In this document: piece by piece, positions 25,999 through 34,595 of the stretch
Numbering within the stretch: the stretch's first letter is position 1
Layout: each line of letters starts with the position of its first letter
NCBI GenBank assembly: GCA_965653565.1
Contig: CBFHAI010000018.1
Location: 1-64,000, forward strand
Source: JALCLA01 sp965653565
GTDB lineage: Bacteria > Pseudomonadota > Gammaproteobacteria > Xanthomonadales > Xanthomonadaceae
Direction: 5' to 3'
DNA: 64,000 bases
Position numbers and translations under genes: made by a program
Notes under the pieces: generated by a model
Databases searched by the model: none
Told to the model about the DNA's origin: nothing
The model's input: the letters and a program-made list of their open reading frames with translations, nothing else

Positions 25999-28239
25999 AT
26001 GCCACCTAAGAATCTGCGTCCGATCCTGTTGCCGTTCTTGCTCCTCGCGAGCAACGCGCAGGCCGCCATCGTCGTCGACGGCCGCGTCGATGAAGCCGAA
26101 TGGGACCAGGCGCAACGCTTCGACCAATTCGTGTCCGTGCAACCGCTCACCGGCGAACCGGTACCGGCCGATCGCCGTGCCGAAGCGCGCCTGCTCTCGA
26201 CGCCCGAAGGCATCGCCGTTGCGATCAAGGCCTGGCACCCGGCCTCGATTCCGCAGACCCGTGCTCGCATCCAGCGCGATGGTCGCGTCTCGGTCGACCG
26301 TTTCAATTTCATGATCGATTTCAACGCCGACGGCAGCGCCGGCTACGACTTCACCATCACCACCTCGGGCGACATCACCGACGAATCGATCACCAACCAG
26401 AACAGCTTCAGCTACGACTGGGACGGCTCCTGGGAACACGGCGCGGCCGATTTCGACGGCGGGTATTCGGTCGAATTCCTGGTGCCGTGGTCGACCGCCT
26501 CGATGGCCGATTCGGCGGCGCCCACGCGCACCGTGGCGGTCTACTTCGATCGCGTGATCGCCGCTACCGGCGAGCGCTACGGCTATCCGAATGCGAGCTA
26601 CACGCGACCGCGCTTCCTCAGCGATTTCGCCCGCATCGAAATCCCGCAGTTCCGCCAGTCGCTGCTGGCGATCACACCGTACGGCGTGGCGCTGACCGAC
26701 CTGAATCGCCACGATACCCAGTTCAAGACCGGCGCCGACATCTTCTGGAAACCCAACGGCGATCATCAATTCGCGCTCACCGTGAATCCGGATTTCGGCC
26801 AGGTCGAAAGCGACCAACTGGTCGTCAATTTCAGCGCCATCGAAACCGTCTTCACCGATAAGCGCCCGTTCTTCACCGAAAACCAGAATTACTTCAACCT
26901 GCAGCACAACCTGGGACAGTTGTTCTACACGCGCCGCGTCGGCGGACCGTCCGACGACGACGGCAGCGCCGCCGATATCCGTCTCGCATTGAAGGCGATC
27001 GGCAGCGTCGGCGATTTCGGCTACGGCGCGTTCGCCGCCAGCGAAGCCGGCGAGGCGGGCCGCGATTTCGTGCTGCTGCGCGGCACGCACGGCGATGAAG
27101 AATTCCTCACCGGCGCCACCGTCAGCCATGTCGATCGTCCCTTCCTCGATCGCCAAGCCACCGTCACGGCGGTCGATGCGAACTGGAAGCCGAGCGCACA
27201 GTGGACGGTGCGACCTCTGTTGCTGCGCAGCGACAGTGAGCAACAAGGCGTGCAGCGCGACGGGTTGTCCGGCGGCGTGGTTGCCGATTGGGATATGAGC
27301 GGCCCGTGGCGCCAGCAATATTTCGCGTTGTATGCCGACGATACCTTCGAACTCAACGATCTGGGCTATCAGGAACGCAACGACTTTCTGTCGCTGGAGT
27401 GGGAAACCGGCTACCGCCAGGACAGTCTGCCGGCGGACTCGCCCTACGCCAGCCACGATTGGGAACTCGAACTCTTCCATCGCGAAAACAACGACGGCTT
27501 GCGCCTGAGCGATCAGGTCAGCCTGTATCGCAATTCGCAGCGTCGCGACGGCGGTTCCGAATACCACATGCTGCGCTGGCGTGCGCCGCAGTTCGACGAT
27601 CGTATCTCGCGCGGCAACGGAGCGGTGCGTTTCCAGGGTGGACCGCACTACTTCGTCGAACGCGAACGTCCGCGGCAAGGCGATGGACGCTGGGGGTGGT
27701 ACGGCAGTTTCGAGATTTTCCCGAACGCGGTCGAAGGCCACTCGATCTATGGCGGCGTGCAGCCGCGCCTGCATGTCGGCCCGCGATTCGATGTCGACCT
27801 CGGCCTGTTCCTGTGGCGCCAGACCGATTGGCTGCTGTGGCAGCAAGGTACCGAATTCGGCAGCTTCCGCACCCAGCGCGCGGAGCTTTTCTCGAACCTC
27901 AACTGGTTCCTCACCGACAAGCAGGAGCTGCGCATCAAGCTGCAGGCCATCGCGATCGACGCCCAGGCCAAGCAGGCGCGCCGCCTGCTGCCCGGCGGAC
28001 ATCTGATCGATAGCGACGCCGCGCTGGAAGATTTCCAACTTCGCAACCTGGGATTCCAGATCCGCTACCGCTATGCGCTCGATCGCCTGAGCGACGTCTT
28101 CGTCGTCTACGGCCGCGGCGGTTACATCATCGACGACGAACAGCGCGGGCTCAACGACACCCTCAACGATGTGTTTTCGCTGAAGGACGACCACCAGGTG
28201 CTGGTGAAGATCGCGTATCGATTCGAGCCGAACTGGTGA
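25999..28239 (+). CDS. DUF5916-type outer-membrane protein with N-terminal CBM9-like domain
   Basis: Exported protein (746 aa), start at 25999 with AGGAAC upstream and a signal peptide to about residue 24. Residues 26-210 form a CBM9-like beta-sandwich (IVVDGRVDEAEWDQA ... IPQTRARIQRDG ... FDGGYSVEFLVPWST), and the rest is the DUF5916 region rich in alternating aromatic strands (PDFGQVESDQLVVNFSAIE, KRPFFTENQNYF), ending VKIAYRFEPNW, a terminal aromatic as in outer-membrane barrels. Members of this family are often linked to carbohydrate or peptide use; substrate unknown. It stands alone between the cyclase and a small conserved gene. Confidence 0.88.
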   Translation: MPPKNLRPILLPFLLLASNAQAAIVVDGRVDEAEWDQAQRFDQFVSVQPLTGEPVPADRRAEARLLSTPEGIAVAIKAWHPASIPQTRARIQRDGRVSVDRFNFMIDFNADGSAGYDFTITTSGDITDESITNQNSFSYDWDGSWEHGAADFDGGYSVEFLVPWSTASMADSAAPTRTVAVYFDRVIAATGERYGYPNASYTRPRFLSDFARIEIPQFRQSLLAITPYGVALTDLNRHDTQFKTGADIFWKPNGDHQFALTVNPDFGQVESDQLVVNFSAIETVFTDKRPFFTENQNYFNLQHNLGQLFYTRRVGGPSDDDGSAADIRLALKAIGSVGDFGYGAFAASEAGEAGRDFVLLRGTHGDEEFLTGATVSHVDRPFLDRQATVTAVDANWKPSAQWTVRPLLLRSDSEQQGVQRDGLSGGVVADWDMSGPWRQQYFALYADDTFELNDLGYQERNDFLSLEWETGYRQDSLPADSPYASHDWELELFHRENNDGLRLSDQVSLYRNSQRRDGGSEYHMLRWRAPQFDDRISRGNGAVRFQGGPHYFVERERPRQGDGRWGWYGSFEIFPNAVEGHSIYGGVQPRLHVGPRFDVDLGLFLWRQTDWLLWQQGTEFGSFRTQRAELFSNLNWFLTDKQELRIKLQAIAIDAQAKQARRLLPGGHLIDSDAALEDFQLRNLGFQIRYRYALDRLSDVFVVYGRGGYIIDDEQRGLNDTLNDVFSLKDDHQVLVKIAYRFEPNW

Positions 28240-28357
28240 GGCATAGTCGAAGCCTGCAACTTGGCACGATCGATGATCGCGCGCTCGCGGGACGAGCCGG
28301 GCGCGGTGTCCGGCCGTTAGTGCGTAAACTTGAATTCTTGCTCCACGGCGTTGCGCG

Positions 28358-28885
28358 ATGACCAAGATCGAGACGTGCGAACTACCGGCCGACGCGTTGC
28401 TGCGCAAGTATCTCGACGGCGTCAGCTACACCGATTGCTACCGAATTCGCGCTGCACGGTTCGTCTCGCACGCCGACTACGTCGAAGCGTTCTATACGAC
28501 AGCGCTTTTCCGATTGGAACGGGTGGTTCTGGCGGCGCTCGTCTCGCGGCCGTCGACTGACGAGCAGGTGCGCCAACTGGCGGCCGGCGAAACCGATTCG
28601 TTCGCCGCATGGAGCGTGGAAGCGCGCGCCGAAAACCAGTTGCTTCTCTGCGACCTCCACGGCCGCACCCGCTCCTGGCTGATGACCATGCGCAGCGCCG
28701 ACGAATCGGGCTGCATGTGGCTGTACTTCGGCTCGGCCGTCGTGCCCCGCGTCGAGCCGCGCTCCGCACGTCTCTCGATCGGCCGGGGCTATTCGGTGCT
28801 GCTCGGCTTCCACAAACTGTACTCGCGCGCGCTGCTGCGTTCGTGCGCGTCGAAGTTGTCGCGCGGTGGCCGTCGCGATTCGTAG
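28358..28885 (+). CDS. Conserved small protein, unknown function
   Basis: Soluble protein of 175 aa without signal or membrane segment. It has YTDCYRI, FVEAFYTT-like YVEAFYTTALFRLERVVL, FAAWSVEARAENQLLLCD, GRTRSWLM and LYFGSAVVPR. I recall conserved hypothetical proteins with this layout (DUF2867-like, small-molecule-binding START-type fold possible), but cannot name a function. It follows the DUF5916 gene by 118 bp on the same strand. Confidence 0.75.
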   Translation: MTKIETCELPADALLRKYLDGVSYTDCYRIRAARFVSHADYVEAFYTTALFRLERVVLAALVSRPSTDEQVRQLAAGETDSFAAWSVEARAENQLLLCDLHGRTRSWLMTMRSADESGCMWLYFGSAVVPRVEPRSARLSIGRGYSVLLGFHKLYSRALLRSCASKLSRGGRRDS

Positions 28886-29119
28886 TCAGTGCGATTGCTC
28901 ATTGCCGGAAATCGGCATCTCTCCGAACCGCCACGGCCTACGGCGCCTTTCGCCACGGCACAGCCCGGTTCTCGCCAGCGATTTGCGAATAATGATGGCA
29001 TCGGCCGCCGCATCGTGGGCGAGCGGCGCAGAATACGACTGGCGGCGCGGTTCGGCAGTCGGTTGGGGGCGGCGAGCTATCATCATCATCGGCCACAGTC
29101 ATCGAGACGCGAGGCACTC

Positions 29120-29752
29120 ATGGATCGCAGTCCCACCGTGTTCGTGGTCGATGACGAAGAAGGAATTCGTAGTGCACTGCAGCGCGTGTTTCGCGCCGCG
29201 GGACTGACGGTGGATGCGTACGCTTCGGCGCACGAATTTCTCGATCGATATCGCGCCAGGCACCCCGGCTGCCTGGTCCTGGACTTGAGCATGCCCGGGA
29301 TGACCGGGCTGGAGTTGCAGCACGAGCTCAAGGCCAGAAAAATCCGCATTCCCGTGATATTTCTCACCGGATCGGCGGATATATCGATGGCGGTTGCGGC
29401 GATGCGCAATGGAGCCGCCGATTTCATCGAGAAGCCGTTCGACAACGCCGACCTGCTCGAACGCACGCGCAAAGCGATCGAACTCGATGCCAGCCATCGT
29501 CGCGACGAACTCGATCGCCACGAGGTCGAACGCAGACTCGCCCGCCTCACGCCGCGCGAACGCGAAGTGATGGAACCGATGCTGCTGGGCAAGCTGAGCA
29601 AGGTGATCGCAGGCGATCTCGGGATAAGCCCGCGCACCATCGATATCCATCGCGCCCGAATCATGGATAAGATGCAGGCCAGGAGTCTCGCCGATCTGGT
29701 GCACTTGATGTTGCATGCGCGCCGCGAAGATCGTGTAGGTAGAAATACCTAG
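29120..29752 (+). CDS. FixJ/NarL-type response regulator (orphan)
   Basis: Response regulator of 210 aa, start ATG 29120. Receiver domain (about 5-120): VVDDEEGIRSAL, phospho-acceptor Asp in LVLDLSMPGMTG, T in FLTGSAD and K in FIEKPFDN. The C-terminal LuxR-type helix-turn-helix is LTPREREVMEPMLLGKLSKVIAGDLGISPRTIDIHRARIMDKM. No kinase is adjacent. The chaperone-usher pilus operon begins 147 bp downstream on the same strand, so it is a natural candidate regulator of that operon. A perfect inverted repeat spans its stop codon (29736-29751). Confidence 0.93.
   Translation: MDRSPTVFVVDDEEGIRSALQRVFRAAGLTVDAYASAHEFLDRYRARHPGCLVLDLSMPGMTGLELQHELKARKIRIPVIFLTGSADISMAVAAMRNGAADFIEKPFDNADLLERTRKAIELDASHRRDELDRHEVERRLARLTPREREVMEPMLLGKLSKVIAGDLGISPRTIDIHRARIMDKMQARSLADLVHLMLHARREDRVGRNT
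29736..29751. promoter_or_regulatory. Inverted repeat TAGGTA-GAAA-TACCTA before the pilus operon
   Basis: A perfect 6+4+6 dyad overlaps the last codons of the FixJ-type gene and lies about 150 bp upstream of the first pilin. Size and symmetry suit a LuxR/FixJ-class dimer site. Whether the adjacent regulator binds it is inference. Confidence 0.45.
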
Positions 29753-29898
29753 GCAACGGTACGGATTCGCGCCCACCGGCGCGTGGCTAGGATGTGATCG
29801 TCCGCTGCGAATACAGGCAACCGATAGTCCGGACGCCTCGATCCGCAGCCGGCACACCTCCTCCGCCACTCACCGAATCATTCGGGAAGGATCGAACC

Positions 29899-30408
29899 AT
29901 GCAGTACTTCAACGGCCAAAATTCCCTCAAGCTGGCTGCGATTTGCGCCCTGGCCATCGGCTGCGCCGGCGTTTCCGTCGACAGCCGCGCCGACACCAAC
30001 ACCGCCAACCTCACCGTCAGCGCCACCGTCGTCGCCAACTGCCTGATCTCGACCTCACCGGTCGCGTTCGGTGAGTACGATCCGATCTCGGTGAACGCCG
30101 CCGCCGCCATCGACGTCACCGGCGCGGTGCTGACCACCTGCACCACAGGTTCGTCGCCGACGATCACGCTCGGCGATGGCGCCAACTACGATGCCGGCCG
30201 ACGCATGGTGAACGGTGGCACGAACTACCTGTCGTACGAGCTCTACACGACGAACGCACGCGATACCGTCTGGTCGTCGACCGGCGTGGCGACCCCGGCG
30301 CCGGACGGCACCCAGAAGAGCAACACGGTGTACGGACGCCTGCCCGGCGGGCAGAACATGCCGGTCGGCGCTTACACCGACACCGTCCTGGCGACCGTGA
30401 CGTTCTGA
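29899..30408 (+). CDS. Spore coat U-domain pilin (chaperone-usher, archaic type), subunit 1
   Basis: Secreted fimbrial subunit (169 aa), start ATG 29899 after GGAAGGATC. Signal peptide to about 32. The SCPU domain shows the N-terminal donor-strand-like segment TANLTVSATVVANC, ISTSPVAFGEYDP, a disulfide pair, YELYTTNARDTVW and the hallmark C-terminal VYGRLPGGQNMPVGAYTDTVLATVTF (in parts). Such proteins form Csu-like pili. Its stop overlaps the chaperone start (TGATG). Confidence 0.93.
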   Translation: MQYFNGQNSLKLAAICALAIGCAGVSVDSRADTNTANLTVSATVVANCLISTSPVAFGEYDPISVNAAAAIDVTGAVLTTCTTGSSPTITLGDGANYDAGRRMVNGGTNYLSYELYTTNARDTVWSSTGVATPAPDGTQKSNTVYGRLPGGQNMPVGAYTDTVLATVTF

Positions 30409-31142
30409 TGCGAAAGCACGCCATCCACCTCGTGGCGTGTGGCTTGGCGATGTGGCTCGCAGGCGTCGGCGCGGCAAGCGCCGGCGCCTTCGCCGTGAGT
30501 CCGGTGCGGGCCACGCTTTCGGCCACGCGCGGCACCGATTCCCTGACAGTGCGCAACAACGGCACCGAAGCGTCGGTGGTGCAACTCGAAGTGGTGAGCT
30601 GGTCGCAGCAGCAGGGCGAAGACGTTTTCACTCCGAGCCGTGAGGTGCTCGCGACGCCGCCGATCTTCACGGTGCCGCCGGGCGGTTCGCAGGTGGTTCG
30701 CGTCGGATTGCGGCGCGCGCCCGACGCGACCCGCGAGTTGAGCTATCGCCTGTTCCTGCAGGAAGTGCCGCCGCCTCCGAAGCCCGGTTTCAGCGGCCTG
30801 CAGATGGCGCTGCGCATCAGCGTGCCGATTTTTGTGCAGCCGGCGGCGACGGCGCGGCCCGTGCTGCAGTGGCGCGTGAAACGCGGTGCCGACGGTGCGT
30901 TTTCCGTCGGGCTGAGCAACAGCGGCACGGCGCATGTGCAGGTCGCCTCTTTCGCGCTGGCCGGCGCCGATGGCGCACCGTTCGTGTCGCGCCAGGTCGC
31001 CGCTTACCTGCTTGCCGATCAAAGCCGCCTCTGGCAATTCGAGAAGGTCGATTCGCTGCCCGCGCCGGGCGCGCGGCTTCGCATCATCGCGCAGACCGAC
31101 GCGGGGGAAATGCAAAGCGAGACGACGCTCGAACAACCGTAA
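30408..31142 (+). CDS. Periplasmic pilus assembly chaperone
   Basis: PapD/CsuC-like chaperone (244 aa) that donates a strand to pilin subunits. Signal peptide to about 26, first Ig-like domain with AFAVSPVRATLSATRGTDSLTVRNNG, PPIFTVPPGGSQVVRVGLRR and the family pattern YRLFLQEVP; second domain from about 140. It starts within the stop of pilin 1, so the two are translationally coupled. It precedes the usher after a 123-bp structured gap. Confidence 0.93.
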   Translation: MRKHAIHLVACGLAMWLAGVGAASAGAFAVSPVRATLSATRGTDSLTVRNNGTEASVVQLEVVSWSQQQGEDVFTPSREVLATPPIFTVPPGGSQVVRVGLRRAPDATRELSYRLFLQEVPPPPKPGFSGLQMALRISVPIFVQPAATARPVLQWRVKRGADGAFSVGLSNSGTAHVQVASFALAGADGAPFVSRQVAAYLLADQSRLWQFEKVDSLPAPGARLRIIAQTDAGEMQSETTLEQP

Positions 31143-31150
31143 GCCCGGCA

Positions 31151-31257
31151 ACAAGCCGCCTGGCGGCTTGTGCCGACAACGTCGCTGCGCGCACCATCGC
31201 CGACAGGTGATGCAGCGCGTCGGGCGGGCTCCGACGCTACGGCGCCACCTGCATCAC
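31151..31257 (+). other. Structured intercistronic region between chaperone and usher
   Basis: Two strong RNA structures lie in the 123 bp before the usher. ACAAGCCGCC-T-GGCGGCTTGT (31151-31171) is a perfect 10-bp stem. Then GTGATGCAG (31207-31215) pairs with CTGCATCAC (31249-31257) around an inner perfect stem GCGTCGG/CCGACGC (31217-31223, 31231-31237). No U-tract follows either. The second structure ends 8 nt before the usher start, so it could affect usher translation or protect the upstream message. Confidence 0.6.
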
Positions 31258-31265
31258 GGGGTCAC

Positions 31266-34061
31266 ATGCCGCAACGCCTCAGCAAGAAGATCGGATGCGC
31301 GGCGTTGCTGACGGCGCTGGCGCCATCGGTCATCGGGGCCGAGGTCACCACGGCACGCGTCACCGTAACGCCCGAGTACACGCGCATCGTGTTCGAGTCC
31401 GATGCGCAAGTTGCTTTCAGCCTGTTCGCGCTGCGCAATCCGGACCGTCTGGTGCTCGATCTCGACGACGTCGATGCGGATTCGATCGCGCGGGCGCTGG
31501 CCGGCAAGGACGGCGCCGCCGCGCCGGGGTCGATCGTCAAGACGATCCGCAGCCGCAGCGCCGATGGCAATGCCGTGGTTGAAATTGATCTCAGGCGCGA
31601 AGCCGAGCCGCGCATCATCGCGCACGAGCCTGGCGCGGGCCGCCGGCATCGACTCGTGCTCGATATCTATCCCGCGACGCGTCCCGCTACGGCAGCGACA
31701 CCGGCCTCGGCACCGGTACCACCCCCAGCGCGCGTGCCGGCACCCGCAACCGTTTCCCCGCCCGCACCGGCGCCAACACCGAGCCCGGCGGCACCCGCTG
31801 CGCCGCCGGCAACGTCAGCAGGCGACATCGCCGCCGCCGACGACTACGAAGAATTGCTGCTGGCCGTGCAGATCAATCGCCAGGCTTCCCCCGACACCGC
31901 CTTGCTGCTGCGCGCGGCCGACGGACGTCTGTTGGTGGCACGCACCGATCTCGAACGCTGGCGATTGCGAGTGCCGGACGCCGCGCCGGTGCAGCGGCTC
32001 GACGAAACGTTCTATCCGCTCGATACGCTGCGCGGTCTTTCCTACCGCATGGACGAATCGACGATGACTCTGGCGCTGGAGGCCGGCGCCGGCTTGTTCG
32101 AAGGCACGGCATTGCGCGGCGCGGCGGTCGGGTTGGTCGAACCGGCGCCGGCACCGCCGGGAGGTTTTTTCAACTACGACGTGTTCGTCGATCACGAGCA
32201 AGGCGACACCGGCGCGAGCGGGTTGTTCGAACTGGGCGCCTTCGGGCGTTACGGCGTGGGCGTGAGCAGCTTTCTCGCGCGCGACGAGGGCGCGAATCTG
32301 GTGCGGCTCGATACCACCTGGACGCTCGACCGGCCGGCGCAACTGGCCAGCCTGCGCATCGGCGATGCGATCAGCGCGGCGCCGAGTTTCGGCGGCGGCG
32401 TGCGCTTCGGCGGCGTGCAATGGGCCACCAACTTCGCCACCCAACCCACCTTCATCACTTTCCCGTTACCGGGCTTGTCGGGCGAGGCGGCGCTGCCATC
32501 GACGATTGATCTGTACGTCAACGATGCGCTTCGACTCAGGCGCGAGGTGCCGGCCGGCCCTTTCAGCATCCAGGATCTGCCGATCGTCAGCGGCCAGGGC
32601 GAGGCGCGGCTGGTGGTTCGCGATCTGCTCGGTCGCGAACAGGTGATCACGCAGCCGTTCTATGCAAGCCCGAGACTGTTGCAGCAGGGCCTCACCGATT
32701 ACTCCTACGAACTCGGTTTCGTGCGCGAAAACTACGGCCTGATCAGCAACGACTACGGCCGTTTCATGGCGGTCGGCACGCACCGGCGCGGCGTCACCGA
32801 CCGCTTCACCAGCGAGATCCATGCCGAACTGCTGCGCGAACAACAGACGCTGGGCCTCGGCGGCGTGATGCTGTGGCCCGGCCTGGGCGTGGTCAGCGCA
32901 GCCATCGCGGGCAGCAGCAGCGACCGCGGCACGGGCGCCACCATCACGCTCGGTTTCGAACATCAGGCGCGCTCGGTGAGCTTCGGCGCCAACACCCAGC
33001 TGGCAACGGAGGAATTCGTCCAGCTGGGCCTGCAACCCGACCAGCTTGCGCCGCGCCAACGAAGCCAGGCCTTCTTCAGCGTGGCGACCCAGCGCCATGG
33101 CTCGTTCGCAATCAACTACACGCATCAGGATTTCCGCGACGACGACCGCGAAGATGTCGAGTTGGTGGGCGCAAGCTACGGCGTGACGCTGGGCCGGCTC
33201 GGCTTCCTGAGCGTATCGGCCATCGGATTTCTGAGCGGCGACGAAGACACGGCCATCGAACTCAATTTCACCCGCCAACTCGGCGAACGCACCAGTGCCA
33301 GCGCGAGCGTGCAGCCGCAGCGCGACGAAGGCCTGCTGCAGGTGCAGCGCTACCTGCCGCCGGGCAGCGGCTATGGTTATCGATTGCAGGAGGGCCTGGG
33401 CGATTCGCAGCGGCGCCTGGCCAGCGTGAGCGCGCAGAACGATGTGGGCACCTACCTGTTGGAAGCGTCGCAAGCGGCGGGAGAAACCGGCATTCGCGGC
33501 AGCGTGAGCGGCGGCGTCGCGCTGGTGGCCGGCGATGTCTTCCTGAGCCGGCGCATCAATGAAAGCTTCGCCGTGGTCGAAGTCGCCGACTACCCGGGCG
33601 TGCGTATCTACGCCGACAATCAGGTGGCCGCGCGTACCGACGATCGCGGCATCGCACTGCTGCCCAGATTGCGTCCGTACCAGAACAATCCGGTGCGGAT
33701 CGAAACCGCCGACCTGCCGCTGGACGCGCAGATCGACACGGTCGAGATGAATGCCATTCCTTATTTCCGCAGCGGTCTGGTGCTCGCGTTCCCGATCAAG
33801 CGTTCGCTCGGCGCCCTGATCGCGGTGGTGCTGGAAAACGGCCAACCCCTGCCCGCCGGCGCGACGGCACGCATCGCCGGTGGCAGCGACGAGTTTCCTT
33901 CGGGCGAGCGCGGCGAGATTTACCTTACCGGCCTGGCCGCTGCCAATCGGTTGCAGGTGAGCTGGCGCGGGCAGAGCTGCGAGTTCACCGTATTGTTCCC
34001 AGCGACGGACGACCCGCTGCCGCATCTGGGAAATCACACTTGCACGGGAGTGAAACTATGA
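31266..34061 (+). CDS. Fimbrial outer-membrane usher with N-terminal AMIN domain
   Basis: Usher (931 aa) forming the outer-membrane assembly pore of the pilus. Start ATG 31266, signal peptide to about 25. Residues 25-136 form an AMIN domain: ARVTVTPEYTRIVFESD, FALRNPDRLVLDLDDVD, IVKTIRSRS and HRLVLDIYP. AMIN domains target amidases and PilQ to peptidoglycan. A Pro/Ala linker (137-190) leads to the usher N-domain (YEELLLAVQINRQASPDTAL), a 24-strand-type barrel with PAGPFSIQDLPIVSGQGEARLVVRD (in parts) and FDYSYELGFVRENYG-like blocks, and the C-terminal domains. Ushers normally lack AMIN. Its last 4 bp overlap pilin 2. Confidence 0.92.
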   Translation: MPQRLSKKIGCAALLTALAPSVIGAEVTTARVTVTPEYTRIVFESDAQVAFSLFALRNPDRLVLDLDDVDADSIARALAGKDGAAAPGSIVKTIRSRSADGNAVVEIDLRREAEPRIIAHEPGAGRRHRLVLDIYPATRPATAATPASAPVPPPARVPAPATVSPPAPAPTPSPAAPAAPPATSAGDIAAADDYEELLLAVQINRQASPDTALLLRAADGRLLVARTDLERWRLRVPDAAPVQRLDETFYPLDTLRGLSYRMDESTMTLALEAGAGLFEGTALRGAAVGLVEPAPAPPGGFFNYDVFVDHEQGDTGASGLFELGAFGRYGVGVSSFLARDEGANLVRLDTTWTLDRPAQLASLRIGDAISAAPSFGGGVRFGGVQWATNFATQPTFITFPLPGLSGEAALPSTIDLYVNDALRLRREVPAGPFSIQDLPIVSGQGEARLVVRDLLGREQVITQPFYASPRLLQQGLTDYSYELGFVRENYGLISNDYGRFMAVGTHRRGVTDRFTSEIHAELLREQQTLGLGGVMLWPGLGVVSAAIAGSSSDRGTGATITLGFEHQARSVSFGANTQLATEEFVQLGLQPDQLAPRQRSQAFFSVATQRHGSFAINYTHQDFRDDDREDVELVGASYGVTLGRLGFLSVSAIGFLSGDEDTAIELNFTRQLGERTSASASVQPQRDEGLLQVQRYLPPGSGYGYRLQEGLGDSQRRLASVSAQNDVGTYLLEASQAAGETGIRGSVSGGVALVAGDVFLSRRINESFAVVEVADYPGVRIYADNQVAARTDDRGIALLPRLRPYQNNPVRIETADLPLDAQIDTVEMNAIPYFRSGLVLAFPIKRSLGALIAVVLENGQPLPAGATARIAGGSDEFPSGERGEIYLTGLAAANRLQVSWRGQSCEFTVLFPATDDPLPHLGNHTCTGVKL

Positions 34062-34558
34062 GTTCGATGCAGCATCGCCGCCGCGATGAGAAACGCCCAA
34101 CGCGGTGCTCAGCGGCTGGCGCAGCGAAACTTCTCCGCGCGGCGCTGCCGACGGCCTTGCTGCTGGCAACGCCGTTGCCGGCGTGGGCGGCGACCTGTGA
34201 TGTGAGCGCGGACGGCGTGAGTTTCGGCAACTACGACATTTTCAGCGAGCAGAGCCTGGACGGCGCCGGCAGCATCAGCGTGACCTGCGACGTGAGCGCG
34301 ACCTATTCGATCGCGCTGAGCCCCGGTGGCGGATCCTACGGCGCACGCCGCATGAGCTTCGGGCCGCAAACACTCGACTACAACCTCTACGACAATGCCA
34401 CGCGCAGCGTGATCTGGGGCGATGGCAGCGCCGGTACCGCGGTCGTGAGCAACACGGCGATGGTGGCCACGCATACGGTTTACGGGCGCATCCCTGCACG
34501 CCAGAACGTCCATGTCGGGAACTACACCGATAGCATCACCGTCACGCTGACCTTCTGA
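34058..34558 (+). CDS. Spore coat U-domain pilin, subunit 2 (possible tip or initiator)
   Basis: Secreted SCPU-domain protein (166 aa) starting at ATGA overlapping the usher stop. The signal peptide is long (to about 45, ending LPAWAA). The mature domain has CDVSADGVSFGNYDIFS, a disulfide, DYNLYDNATRSVIWGDG and the terminal VYGRIPARQNVHVGNYTDSITVTLTF (in parts). It is last in the pilus operon. In Csu systems the subunit behind the usher is often the tip adhesin, but this one is single-domain, so a minor pilin is equally likely. Confidence 0.92.
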   Translation: MSSMQHRRRDEKRPTRCSAAGAAKLLRAALPTALLLATPLPAWAATCDVSADGVSFGNYDIFSEQSLDGAGSISVTCDVSATYSIALSPGGGSYGARRMSFGPQTLDYNLYDNATRSVIWGDGSAGTAVVSNTAMVATHTVYGRIPARQNVHVGNYTDSITVTLTF

Positions 34559-34595
34559 TCGAACGACTCCGACGGCGCGCAACCTCGAAGCCTGG

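Noticed and set aside
25873..28407. 844-codon minus-strand frame opposite the DUF5916 gene
   Set aside because: GC-rich shadow frame; the plus strand has a signal peptide and complete family domains.
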